Shown here piece after piece: positions 24,874 through 35,653 of a stretch of 64,000 nucleotides of DNA (its first letter is position 1; each line of letters begins with the position of its first letter). Source of the DNA: Pezicula radicicola (taxonomy: Eukaryota > Ascomycota > Leotiomycetes > Helotiales > Dermateaceae). The stretch is from contig PDUO01000006.1 in the NCBI GenBank assembly GCA_003008705.1, forward strand, positions 1,001,295 to 1,065,294, written 5' to 3'. A program made the translations under genes and the position numbers. The notes under the pieces were generated by a model, which saw only the letters and a list, made by a program, of their open reading frames with translations, was not told where the DNA came from and ran no database searches.

Positions 24874-26213
24874 GTCAACGATAGGAATTATATGCCAGCA
24901 ATCCCTCTTTATAACTTTAAATATAGTTGCGTAGTACTTACGCCCGTTGGGGTATCGACAGTGGCACAGTGCTTCAGGAAAGAATTGTACATGTACAATA
25001 ATAATGAACAACTCAATGCAACGTAATTCAGTTGGGCAAACTTGAAGCTATACAGTAATAAATTAGTTGAGTCGAGCCTGTATCCAAGGATTGAGGGAGC
25101 ACCTACGGAAGTATATAAGTCAAGTATTGTACTGTACCTGGCAAAGTCTGTGAGTATGTTTAGGAGGGTAAAAAGAGCATATTGTGGCCGGTTCCAACTT
25201 GTATTCCTAGCGACAATCGGCCGAAGAAAGAGGTAGGTTACAATACTTTCTTCATATAACTAACTACGTAACTAGCTACTCTTATCAATTTGAGCCAAGG
25301 CGGCTATCGCACAGGGCGGCAGCGATTGAACAGAGTCAGCTACAGTATACATTGGTGGCCTAGCTTCGTACGCAATACATAGGTAGGGCTTACGCTGTGC
25401 ATGTATTGCTATGCTGAGGTATTTCGCCAGACAAAGTGAAGTGGATCTCTACGCCGTGTGCCTGCCTCACTAAACACCAGGGTACGAGTACCTAAGACAC
25501 CGGTGACCAAAAATCAACAAAAAAAAAAATGAAACCAAAAACATGTCTTTCCAATTGAAAATAATAAAGCAGCAAGTCAAAGATGTCGCGATAGTTGTTA
25601 GTTAATTGACTAGGGATTCTATTAATGATTTTGTTTTTATCCCCTCCCTGGAATATCTGACACTGGTACAGTACAGTACAGTACACAGTACAGGACAGTA
25701 GTACAAAGATTGAAGACTCTGCTCGTCTATGGCCGCTTAACGCGTCTCAGTGGCAAAACAATTATCCACCCGAGTACATGAAATTTATTGGCTGAAAAAG
25801 CGTCGTGTTACGAGTAGATCGATCGACACCCCGGTGCACGTCCTACAGCCGCCTGCCTAGGTACGGCAAGCTTTGGCAGAGATCCTTATTTCTACGCCGC
25901 ACAGGTACAGTACAGTACAGTACTTGTACATGACAGGTCTAGTGGCCGCAGTGCCATGGTGTGCATGGCTAGCCGGATCCCCCCCGACTTGCCCCGTACA
26001 GTACTATAGTTCATCCCTAACAGCCGTGGGCCATCCATCCATCACCCGATACTCACCTCCCTTTCCCCTCGGCTACACACCTGCATCTTCACTTCACTTT
26101 CCTTCCTTCCTTTCGTCTTCATCACTCCTTCACGCAATTACGCCGTCCACTCTACTTCTAGCCTTCCGATTTGGTGCCAACTCTCGCCATCATACTCCTA
26201 GGAGTCTTCAGCC
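24874..26213. other. Intergenic with recurrent GTACA/ACAGT microsatellites
   Basis: About 1.3 kb between the regulator and SDHC. (ACAGT)n tracts occur at 25664-25703 and 25903-25923, with single copies nearby (25995). A pyrimidine-rich leader (26060-26160) precedes the SDHC start. No convincing ORF is seen. Confidence 0.5.
25664..25923. repeat. Two (ACAGT)n microsatellite tracts
   Basis: Tracts tacagtacagtacagtacac (from 25668) and tacagtacagtacagtac (from 25905), separated by about 200 bp of single-copy sequence. Confidence 0.8.
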
Positions 26214-26944
26214 ATGGCTTCTCTAGCTTTAAGTCGCTGTCTGTCTTCTTTTCCCTGCTTTGCTTTAAACGCGCACGTGGGTGTATTCGCTGACCATTTA
26301 TTTAGCCTTCGCCCGGACAGGGTCAGCCTCGAGCATCATCCATGCCTCAAGACTCATTTCGAGGCCAAATGCTCTTGCAGCATTAACCATTGGAGCAAGG
26401 GATACCGTGATTCGGAGAAGACAGGTCCGGTATGTGTATGGGATCCCATCAGCAAGAGCGTCGAGTAACATAGGACAGCCATACCACTTCGACCACAAAT
26501 TCCAATCCCAAGACCTATACTATTAGCCCATCTGACAGTGTCAAAATTCTCGCTGCCCAGCGCCGCAATCGACCCACCGCTCCGCACTTGGCTATCTACA
26601 AGTGGCAGCTGACATCGGTCAATTCTAGTCTGGAGCGAATCACTGGCGTCGCCCTCGCCGGTAGTCTATACATCTTTGGTATTGCATATGTTGCATCTCC
26701 ATACCTAGGATGGGATTTGTCATCAAACGCCATGGCTGCTGCTATGGCAGGTTTGCCATGGGCTGGCAAGGTCGCGGTGAAGTTTGGTCTTTCGTGGCCG
26801 TTTTTCTTCCACGGGTTCAATAGCTTGAGGCATTTGGCTTGGGATATGACCAAGGGTTTCAAAATGGCGACAGTATATCGGACCGGTTATGCATCAGCGG
26901 GTTTGTCGATCCTAGCTGCGGCAGGCTTTGCGATCTGGTTTTGA
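26214..26944 (+). CDS. sdhC: Succinate dehydrogenase cytochrome b subunit (SDHC), divergent copy within the cluster
   Basis: Membrane-anchor subunit of respiratory complex II in the mitochondrial inner membrane, binding heme b and ubiquinone. Predicted 202 aa. Exons 26214-26232, 26306-26429, 26479-26944; the first, very short exon is least certain. A basic N-terminal presequence (RLISRPNALAALTIGARD) is followed by the signature HLAIYKWQ, SSLERITGVALAG and three membrane helices. Both conserved histidines are present in HGFNSLRHLAWD (about 159 and 166). By comparison with fungal SDHC numbering, the pocket Trp equals Ser94, the Asn before the invariant Arg equals Glu100, and NG of HxxNGxRH is NS. 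Biosynthetic genes lie on both sides. It may be a self-resistance paralogue; the housekeeping copy cannot be excluded. Confidence 0.9.
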
Positions 26945-27499
26945 TTCTCGGAAGATGGAGCCTCGAAGAAGAGGCCGAGGTCAACAAGGAGTCACCAATA
27001 AAGAATCGAAGTTAGATCTCTCGGAAGACAAACATCTTTTGCGTGGAGTCAGAGTGTCTATGGACGGAAATACGATCCTTAAGACGAGGCTCGGGGTCTA
27101 AGAGTGATTGCTCTTACGCTTTCCTTGAGTTTCACTCGAGGGAGAGCAGGGATACCCTCATAAGTTCCTTTCATTGTTTTATTCGATAGAGAAAAGGACA
27201 GAGAGTTTAGGTATTTAAATCTATCGCAATTATTTCCTTTCCCTTGTAGTTCTTCTAACCCAGGAAGGAACGTGGATATTCTTTGGCGGCGTCCAAGGGA
27301 ACCTACAACACCTCTCCCTTCTACATATCAGATAGTGGATCTACGTAGAAGAGAATACTCTTGATACCACGTCAGACACAGACCACCTTGTGACAGGCAG
27401 AATGTATCTGGCTAAATGATACATCTAGAACGGCACCGCCATGACCAGAAGAGCTTATGAAAAGTCTCCGCCACCTCTCTAAACTGCAAACTCCTATAT
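26945..27499. other. Intergenic between SDHC and FAD monooxygenase 2
   Basis: About 550 bp of 3' flanks of two convergent genes. A pair of related words, cgaagaagaggccgagg and gaagacaaac, is not organised. No gene is seen. Confidence 0.35.
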
Positions 27500-28962
27500 C
27501 TAATCTCTCACAGCCCTCCTTGAAATGAGTGGACTGTCCGAATTTACAGATGAATAATTGTTTGCGTCAATGCAAGCCTGTCGGGATTTGAAAACGGCCG
27601 GACGAGTGCGTGTTATCATCTCTTCTTCGTAGTCGTTAATCACTTCTTTGAAGGTTTTCTGAGACGTCCCCTCAAATGTCAAACTGAGCAGTTTGATGAG
27701 AGCCGAGACATCAATCACCCCGTGATTGGCAGCTTCGCCACGGACTGTGTGGAAATAACCTCAGCAAAAACTTCACGGTTATATCCTTAATAGAATGGCG
27801 CAGTTGCAAAAGATACGAGTAGAAGAGGAAAGGGTGCAAACTCACACATTGTCATAGCATGTGCCGCATCTCCAACCAACGATATTGTGCCATTGTGGTT
27901 GTCCCAGGTTCCTTTTTCTGGCGGCCAGTCCGCCAGTACAATTTCACGCAAATCAGTCTCTTCGGGAATACTGAACACAAGGTCCTTGAAGAGAGGTGCC
28001 CAGTCCTTCGATAGCTCCCGCATAAGTGCTAGTTTCTCTTCTACGCTCTCTGGCACTTCAAGAGGTTCATCTCTCCCCAAGAATCCTTTGCGGTACGGCC
28101 AACTCATCATCATTTGACATGTTGCCGTCGTCCTCTCCTCAGTCGACCGAGGAAGATCAATGAATGAGTGCCAAAAATACACGTTATTGTCTGGATCTCC
28201 GCCTTGGAAGAAATGTGGATCTATGGCGAGACATTTTTGGATTTCTGAGAGGGGACGTTCCATGCGGAGGCCTATCAGTCGGACTGGCAGGCGGTTTGTT
28301 CGATAAATTGTAGGGCAAAGACTCCTCCGGACAGCAGAGTTTGCTCCATCACATCCAATCAGAAGGTCCCCTGTTGCACTTGTGCCATCGTCAAAGTGAG
28401 CGGTGACGGTGGAGTCAGTTGGGTAACTGATGTTCTCCAAGCATTTGGACCACTTGAAACCAATATCAGCAAAACAAAACACAACTATGCTATAGAGTTT
28501 CAAGATTCTTACCTGGATGTCTAATCTTTCCATCAACAGCGCCATCAACTTCTCCCTCGCTACTCTCGATGCAGCCCCAAGCGGAATAGGCCATAAGTGC
28601 TGCTTCTCCGCTGTCTTCAGATTCAGGAACTGGAAATTTCCAGGATTCTTCTTCTCTGCCGCCTCAGGATTAACCAGACACTCGTCGAATCGCTCGATTA
28701 TCTCCATCGGTAGCACATTCCGCAAATCAGTTAATGCCCAGTGAATTGTCAAAGACCATCCTCCTCCGCGAGCAAAGGCATGCGAATCACGTTCGTAGAG
28801 ATCGAAAGTAAAGCGTGGAGATTCTGGGTATTTGTGATTGATGTTGCGGAGTGCCTGGGCGAGAATCAGCCCTGTGAGACCTGCGCCGATGATGATGACA
28901 TGCTTTGGTTTGGAGAGGTTGGAGGTTCCATTCGAGCATGATCCTTCATTAGAAGGAGCCAT
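27500..28962 (-). CDS. FAD-dependent monooxygenase, salicylate hydroxylase-like
   Basis: Flavoprotein monooxygenase, 433 aa. Exons 28962-28513, 28452-27846, 27744-27500. The Rossmann motif is HVIIIGAGLTGLILAQAL (about 21-38). An arginine-rich substrate segment (GAASRVAREKL) follows. The DG motif is LLIGCDGANSAVRRSL. The GD motif spans the last splice, SLVGDAAHAMTM/FRGEAANHG. The C-terminus is of normal length. Splice 1 (LDIQ/WSKCLENI) uses TTTCAAG as acceptor. The enzyme would hydroxylate an aromatic or related ring. It is convergent to SDHC and next to a UstYa gene, so it may extend the cluster rightward. Confidence 0.92.
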
Positions 28963-30079
28963 TGTATCTATTTATGTGACACTAGCAGGTCATCTGATGG
29001 GGTTTTTCTAAGGCCGTTGCCCAGTGGTTAAGTTACCCAGGGTTGAAATTTAGTAAGTACCCGTCAATGTTTTATCCGAAGACCTTCACGTATCCAACTC
29101 AATGATGTTTCCGACTGTGATAAGAGAGAAGATAAGTGCAAGAAAGTTTATGCGGTTAACAATATTGATTTGGAAACATTCAACGAGTTTTAAGTTAAAC
29201 GTTTACGGAATATCGGGGTGGTCCATGGCGGCACTACTTCCTACAAGCACAATTTCCTAGTCCGGATGCTAGCTCTAACGACTCCGTTGTGGTCAGAATA
29301 GACTCCGACAAAGAATCCACCCGATTGACATGATATGATAAAGCGCACCACACTGCGGGGTAATGCTCACAGCAACGTGGGTATCTACTGTGAAAAATCT
29401 CAAAGTGGCTGAGAGCATTGAGGCTCAAATTTCCACATCTAGTTGCCGGTGATAAGGATTCAACAACAAGAATTTCCCATCCAAAAAACCTCATGTGCGT
29501 ATTAGATATTCATTCCAGAAGCTCTTTTAGCTCCCGGAAACGAATATCTTACATAATTGTGAGAGAAGTGATTTTCTTAGTATTCTGAAACAAATTGCCG
29601 GAACATGCAGCATATATGCTCCAATGATTCCTTGTAATACTCTCACTAAGGCCGAATTCCCCGAATTCCCCGTGCCGATGGCACTCCAAATGTACAACTA
29701 GGCCAATAGTAGAAGTAGTATGTCGGCTCGGGCAGTATACCGCATAACTAGGTACAGTACAAATCCCTTGTCAAGTTTCCTAAAAGGCAAAGTTTAACGA
29801 ATGAGTTTTCCGATTTCCCAGGACAATAGCAGCTAGCTACATGGTACATCTGCAATATTCTGAATAGGTTTATCATCATTACCAGTAAAATTACATACGT
29901 ATAGTATGCCTATTACAAATCATGGGGTATAGTTACCAAGAAATGGAGTCAAGATCGGTTATTGTACTACGTTAGCTCAATTCGATTAACTATTGCTTCT
30001 TATTAAACAAATCTATGCCTCCCACGTTCAGTTGAGTCTACAAATTCTTCCCTTCTAGTGGATTTACCAAGCTTTCATT
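28963..30079. other. Intergenic between divergent FMO2 and UstYa genes
   Basis: About 1.1 kb. It contains a tandem duplication of gaattcccc near 29653-29671. Short ORFs here have no family features. It probably holds the two promoters. Confidence 0.35.
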
Positions 30080-31122
30080 ATGGCACCTACTCTTGAGAAG
30101 TATCGCTTGCTCAATGAAGATGAATCCGATACCATCAATAGCGGTTCCAGCAGTGAGGAACTTACGGGTCATGAATACCTCTCACGAAAAGAAGTTTCCA
30201 TGTCTAAGCTCTCGAAATTGTCCATTATTGTCACTGCCGTCGTCTTCATCTTCTCTATCATCTCCAACATCGTCATGGCTCTTACTTTGAGAAAGGTTTG
30301 GGTACCCGCCCAGCGAATTACTAAACTTGGTGAGTATTTTTTGTTTTTTTGCTTATGCAGACCTCGGCTTTTACAATACTAATTCGGAATGCGTAGCTGG
30401 ATTGGCAGACAATCACCCGGCTGCATGGCAATCGGCAACTCCATATAACCAAGAGAACATCTCTGAGAGTGACCATGCCTGGGTCAATATGGAGATCGAC
30501 TATATCAACGTTGCTCTTACCAAGGAGTACGCCAAAGAAAAAGGTCTCCCTCCTTCGGCGGATTTCCCGTGGGATCCTACTCACAGCGTCTACATGATTA
30601 CTTCAATGCACAGCTTGCACTGCTTGGTAAACTTCCCATCTAAAAACGATATGGAAGATCACCTACTAATATCACGGATAGAAATCTCTCCACAGATCAA
30701 ATCTAGAGTATAGAAAAGGTGTCAAGCAGAGCTACCAGACGGAGCATCTAATCCACTGTCTGGATAACGTTCGACAAGATATCATGTGCGCAGCCGATGA
30801 TACACCACGCTATATTCCCGTCGATGCCACAGGTAGCGCCATCACAGCTGTAGGCCAATATCGCCAATGTAAAGATTGGAATAAGCTGGAGAAGTGGAGC
30901 AAGGAGCATGGGGCGTGCTTCAGTTACAATGAGTTGATTCGCCATGAGTTGTTGGAAGACCAGCCGTATCCACATGCTCTGCGTTTCTGCCCTAAGGGTA
31001 GCAAGTTCTTGCCTGCGGTGCAGAAGTTTTATAATATGCCTGAGGACTGGGTACCGACGAAACCAGATCCTCCTTATCCTGATGTGGGAATCAAGTTTGA
31101 TGGATATGGGGTGTATACGTGA
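30080..31122 (+). CDS. UstYa-family oxidase (DUF3328)
   Basis: Predicted 306 aa. Exons 30080-30329, 30397-30626, 30682-31122, all in phase. A cytosolic N-terminus is followed by one signal-anchor helix (about residues 44-70). The two diagnostic metal-binding HxxHC motifs are HSLHC, just before the second intron, and HLIHC, about 23 residues later in exon 3 (HLIHCLDNVRQDIMC). UstYa proteins are copper-type oxidases or cyclases of RiPP and other fungal pathways, usually membrane bound. Here it starts about 1.1 kb from FAD monooxygenase 2. No repeat-type RiPP precursor with aromatic cores is seen nearby, so it more likely acts on the PKS-derived product or in a separate small locus. Confidence 0.9.
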
Positions 31123-32138
31123 TTTGAACCTTGAGAATGTTAGCTGGGCCATGGCAAGTTGGGTGGAGTTTCTTTCTCTTCTCTTCTCTGCTCTTCTCTT
31201 CTCTTCTCTTCTCTTCCCTTAGGAGAAACTTTGTCTAGATTGTGGGACAGGAGAGTTAGTGTAGCTAGGGCCTGGGACTTTATTTGATTGTAGGTATTAC
31301 AGATACTGAAATGAGTTCTGCATATGAGCTTCTCTCATGGCAACTCATCTTCCTGTAAAGTGCTACACATGCGGGGAAACCGAGCTGGAAAGCTTATCGT
31401 GACCCTTTACATGCTTTGATTTGTGTAGAAAGGTGGAAGTAGTAGCTATCTTATAGCTTTATAAGCAGAAAGTGTTAGCAAAAAATGATACTTTGATTTT
31501 ACATTTTATTGTTTCCACGTGGTAAGGCAATGAGGAGGACATTGCACTTCAAAAAGATAATTCTAGCACAACTCCTTGGTGGCATTAGGTGGCATGTCTT
31601 TGATGTGAAATTATTTTATGCTCCAGTTTTCTGTGCGAGTCAGTCCTTGAATTACTTTGTGAATTGTCTACTGTTGGGCCTCGCTTAATTGCTGACCTTG
31701 GAGTGAATAGAGCCACCTCGCTTAGCTTCATGTCATAAATATGAATGGAAGTGAAGTTCTGCAAATATGAACCTCACCGTGAATAAGAAAATTACAGGCA
31801 GCGGCTAGATTCATGCTTTGAATCACTGTTCTTGATTAACAGTTGCAATTCGCAGGCTTGCAACTAGCGTCCACAAAAATTATAAAGTCTCTCGTCCAGA
31901 CCGTCCTCCTCCCTTCTTCTTCTTCTTCATTCAACACACACAACAAATTTCTAAAGCGTCTTCAACACCCTCTTCAAGGACAATTTCCCAAAATATCTTT
32001 CAAAGCCTCTTCCAAAGCCTCTTCAAAAAATATCTTTGCGCTCTCAACACTATCAAGAAGCGTCTTTCACATCATACAAAATCTCCCCAAAAGAAACCCT
32101 TATCAACACTATCATCTTTATCAATTCCCACCATCACT
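31123..32138. other. Intergenic with TCTCT microsatellite and downstream promoter
   Basis: About 1 kb. A (CTTCT)n tract lies at 31171-31219 in the UstYa 3' flank. The right side holds the promoter of the repeat protein. No gene is recognised. Confidence 0.45.
31881..31930 (+). promoter_or_regulatory. TATA box and CT-rich tract of the Ser/Pro repeat protein gene
   Basis: TATAAAG (31881-31887) is followed by a pyrimidine tract to about 31930 and then a long C/A-rich leader to the ATG at 32139. This is the classic layout of highly expressed fungal promoters. Confidence 0.6.
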
Positions 32139-33740
32139 ATGTCTGACCTTAGACGCAAAGCAATGGCAGGAGCTGCTCAATCACGAGCTCCTGCTAGCAC
32201 CCTCCCATCTAGGCCAAGCAGCCTGCGTCATGCAACCATTCCAGAGGATGTAGCACCTTCTGGCTTTGAAATCTTTGAGGATGAAGGATCGGAGAATGAA
32301 GGTGGAGGGGCGTCAGTTCGTGAGAAGAGCTCAGTACCGAAATTATCATCTAGTCGAGCTCCATCAAGTGTCGTGCCATCATCTACGGTGCCAAAGTCAT
32401 CATCGCCCAGCCGAGCTCCAAAGAGCGCGGCGCCACCAAGCGATGCCCCTTCAAGCGCAACTCCTAGTATGGGACTTACGAATTCAAAATTCCGAGACCC
32501 GAGTATGGCACCAAGTAGTAAAGCTCCAAGAAGCAAAGTTCCAAGCAGCATGGCGCCAAGCTCTACCCCAAGCATGGCTCTGACCAACTCCAAGTTCCGC
32601 GATGCATCCAAGGTGCCTGGAAGCATGGTACCTTCCTCCAGTCGTGAGAAGAGCAGAATTGTCAGTCAAGAACCAACTGATGACGACGAAGCTCCTGGCA
32701 TCGCCGAACCAAGCAGTGCACCGCCTCCTAGTGCCTCAAAGGTTCCATTGCCTGCATCCGTGGCACCAAGTACTGTACCTGCATCAGCCTTTCCACAAAA
32801 GAGCAGAGTAGTTAGTCAGGCTCCTCGTAGTGTTGCGCCATCAGTATCTGGAGCATCCGCGAGCATAGTTCCTAGCAAGATGCCTAGTGTCATGCCTTCT
32901 GAAAAGACAACTTCCAAAGTCCCGACAAGCAAAGCACCTGGGAGTTTGGCTCCATCTAGCAGGGCACCGTCCGTAATGCCTTCAATGAAAGAACCATCCA
33001 AAGTTCCAACCAGCAAAGCTCCTGGGAGTCAAGCTCCATCAAGCAAAGCACCCTCCGTAGTGCCATCAATGCGGGATCAAACAAAGGTCCCAAGCAGCAG
33101 AGCACCTGGAAGTCAAGCTCCTTCCAGTAAGGTACCTTCCGCAATGCCATCAATGCGGGATGCAACAAAGGTTCCAGGAAGCAAGTTGCCTTCTGCAATG
33201 CCCTCTATGCGAGACAGAACAAAGGCACCTGAGGACATCCCAATCCCCCCAAGCGTACCAATTTCCTTCTCGGAGGAAAAGTGGTCTCAAATTGAAAAGA
33301 GCCGAACAAGCAGGGTGCCAATGAAGAGTATCTTCACAAACCCAGGTGATGAGGAGATTGCATCCAAGATTGCCACAGTTGCTCCATCAGGAGCACAGGA
33401 AGAACAATTCCAGGAAATGATGCAGCAGCTTGGGTCCTGTATGGACAAATACACTTGGGTTCGTCGAGAGGATATCGGTGGCTACCTTTGCAAGGGAGGA
33501 AAACATTTTACATCATTCGAATTGATTGCCGAGGGTAAAGGTGGCTGGCATGTTTTGCTGGAGGCTTTCAAATTTGAAAAGGGATTAAATCCTCACGGTC
33601 CCTTTTATGGTTACCCAGTTTGGCCGAGCAAGGCATGGGCCACTAACAAGATAGACAAGATGACTGGAAAGAAGGGAGCATTTTTCAGTCTTGATAGAAA
33701 GGCGAGTGATGGGCCAGCACCTGAAAACATTCCTGAGTAA
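32139..33740 (+). CDS. Ser/Pro/Lys-rich tandem-repeat protein with conserved-looking C-terminal domain
   Basis: 533 aa, single exon, function unknown. Residues 1-70 are acidic and mixed. About 70-365 are low complexity (A/V-P-S-S and K-A/V-P words, mostly disordered). There are two copies of a TPSM(G/A)LTNSKFRD block and, at 32916-33221, three full 28-residue units beginning KVP.SKAPGS plus a partial fourth. The last 140 residues look folded (KYTWVRREDIGGYLCKGG, GWHVLLEAFKF, PFYGYPVWPSKAW). No signal peptide or membrane helix. I do not recognise the C-terminal domain. It has no Tyr/Trp/Phe in the repeats and no dibasic cut sites, so it is unlikely to be a UstYa substrate. Codon use looks normal. 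Confidence 0.8.
   Translation: MSDLRRKAMAGAAQSRAPASTLPSRPSSLRHATIPEDVAPSGFEIFEDEGSENEGGGASVREKSSVPKLSSSRAPSSVVPSSTVPKSSSPSRAPKSAAPPSDAPSSATPSMGLTNSKFRDPSMAPSSKAPRSKVPSSMAPSSTPSMALTNSKFRDASKVPGSMVPSSSREKSRIVSQEPTDDDEAPGIAEPSSAPPPSASKVPLPASVAPSTVPASAFPQKSRVVSQAPRSVAPSVSGASASIVPSKMPSVMPSEKTTSKVPTSKAPGSLAPSSRAPSVMPSMKEPSKVPTSKAPGSQAPSSKAPSVVPSMRDQTKVPSSRAPGSQAPSSKVPSAMPSMRDATKVPGSKLPSAMPSMRDRTKAPEDIPIPPSVPISFSEEKWSQIEKSRTSRVPMKSIFTNPGDEEIASKIATVAPSGAQEEQFQEMMQQLGSCMDKYTWVRREDIGGYLCKGGKHFTSFELIAEGKGGWHVLLEAFKFEKGLNPHGPFYGYPVWPSKAWATNKIDKMTGKKGAFFSLDRKASDGPAPENIPE
32916..33221 (+). repeat. 84-bp tandem repeat (28-aa units) inside the repeat protein
   Basis: Three units of 84 bp (32916-33167) plus a 54-bp partial unit. 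Each encodes KVPxSKAPGSxAPSSxxPSx followed by a MPSM(K/R) segment. Copies differ at several bases, so the array is not brand new. Confidence 0.85.
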
Positions 33741-35458
33741 GTAGAGAAAAGTGATGCAGGGGCTTGCATGGCGGGTTCCGTACATTGTGGGTATTAGTGA
33801 GAGATGTTTGAACTGTATGATAGTAAGTTTATGGGCCTGGTGTTTTGAACGTTTTCCGTTCATGGTGTATAATAGTATTTCCAGGGAGCGAGAGGTTAGA
33901 GACATATTACATGGTTGGGATGCTTAATACAAAATAGTGTCTTCCAAATTATATTTTTCTCGTGACTTTAATCTTCTCTATCACTCTTTCGCTTTGAAAA
34001 ACTAATAATCAAACTTGACAGCGTAGATAACCGCTTAATTTCTTCCTTTTATTCTCTACTTTAACAGTCCACACTTCTATATTTATACTTTTAATTTAAC
34101 AACTTTAAAAGCAACATGTACTAATTCCTAACAACATTCTACTTTATTTTATATACTCTGAACTAAGAAATTCGGGAATCGCTCACTTAATTTTAAGAAT
34201 ACCGTGCCGAGCCATATACAGAATTTCTAAGTCAACTGAGTTACAAAGGTTAAGTCTTTACTTTAAGTATAATTTCAGGAACGTATCAATAAATTAAGAA
34301 ATCTAGGAGCGTATTGGTGGAGTTCTTTTGTTTTTACCTCTTTTTAAAAAAGCTCGATATTTGAAATATTTACAACTAGTTTTTGCATTCTAACAACCCA
34401 GCCATATTGTAAAATTTCCCCTTCCCTTCGTCCTTTACCAATCCTAGAATTTATAACACTAAACTCAAAGAACAAATTGCAATACGAGACTCATACAGCT
34501 ATTATAGGCTATTAGCTTTCCCCTAAAATTCAATAAATCGCCGTGCCCTCTCTGGAACCTTATTGCAAGACACAACTACGTGGCCTCTTATTTTTTAGTG
34601 ATTCTCTGAATTGCTTTGTTCTCTCACTTGATGGACAGAAGTCAATAGGTTCTCTGTCACCCTAATCCTTCTCCTCACCACAAAGCCTGCATCTTTCATG
34701 CCTACATCTCGATATACGCACTTCTGCTGCTCTCTCAAGTCCTGAGTCCACTTCCGAGGATATATTCTCCATATCATATACTATGTAAGCAACATTCGAT
34801 AAAGAATTATAACTGGGAGGGCCTTACTTACTTTACACGCCCACCAATAGTACCAATTTTGCATATCGTCTATGGTCGTATTAGTTGCTTGAAGTGGATT
34901 GTATCTTTGGCTTTAAGCAGTCTTTAACAAGTTGCCTACGCAGCAAGAAAGGAGGTTCAATCTGTTGTGCTATGATTAGCTTATACAGAGGAGAACTAAA
35001 AGTATGCCCTATCTATGTAGCTAGCTCAAATTTCAAAGTTCCCAGATACAGCTTTTTCAATCCCATCTTCCTGGCCAGAGACCACTGAGAAATACACACC
35101 CTACAACGACTTATTGAACACTTCCTCTGCATAAGGAGTCAATCAGAAAGCCACAGAGTCCAGAGTCTGATTCTACAACAGTAGGAGTAAATCACATTTA
35201 GGCTCACTTAAAGATTCAATTTCAACCAAACACTAATGCTGTGACACAGTTCAATATTCTAACTCCAAAGCAGTGAATCTACTTCTCTTCTCACCTAGTA
35301 TAAAATCTCCCTCTTTCTTCCTTTCTTCCTTCCTTCCTCCCCAACAACAAAACACAAAACAAGCACAACACAACAATAACTCAACACATAAAAGCCCCAA
35401 CAAATACTCAAACCAAAACACACATAAACACACTACGAAACCAAACACCATCAACAAG
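33741..35458. other. AT-rich gene-poor stretch
   Basis: From about 33,930 the sequence turns visibly AT-rich with stop codons in all frames. This is consistent with RIP-mutated repeat DNA, although no transposon family can be recognised. The last 160 bp return to a fungal promoter for the small ORF at 35459. Confidence 0.5.
35299..35342 (+). promoter_or_regulatory. TATA box and CT tract of the small Gly-rich ORF
   Basis: TATAAAA (35299-35305) is followed by a CT tract to 35342, then a C/A-rich leader (ccaacaacaaaacacaaaac) to the ATG. The arrangement supports transcription of the 64-codon ORF. Confidence 0.65.
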
Positions 35459-35653
35459 ATGTACGGATATCCCGGCTTTGGAAACTCAGGAAACTCAGGT
35501 CGAACCCCCTTTGTTGTGCGACCAGGCGGCTTCACTCCACTCCTATCAACCCCACCTACTGCTGCCTTTAATAATTTCATGGCTGGGGCACCTATGGGTT
35601 TCGGTATGCGGGATAGGTGGTCTCCGGGTTTTGGAACTTGGCGTTCTCGTTAA
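35459..35653 (+). CDS. Small Gly/Phe-rich protein, 64 aa, unknown function
   Basis: Short ORF starting MYGYPGFGNSGNSG and ending FGTWRSR. It has no signal peptide, membrane helix or known motif. It is rich in Gly, Phe, Pro and Arg, like low-complexity small fungal proteins. The start is chosen because the upstream in-frame ORF (35273) runs through the TATA/CT-tract promoter and C/A-rich leader, which look untranslated. It stands alone between AT-rich blocks and has kept an open frame where surrounding DNA is mutated. Confidence 0.6.
   Translation: MYGYPGFGNSGNSGRTPFVVRPGGFTPLLSTPPTAAFNNFMAGAPMGFGMRDRWSPGFGTWRSR

Noticed and set aside
31843..32253. 136-codon ORF upstream of the repeat protein
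   Set aside because: It begins ahead of the TATA box and runs through the CT tract and leader of the gene at 32139.
32139..33740. Repeat protein as a RiPP (dikaritin) precursor for the UstYa
   Set aside because: No signal peptide, no dibasic cleavage sites and no Tyr/Trp/Phe in the repeated units; it has a folded C-terminal domain instead.
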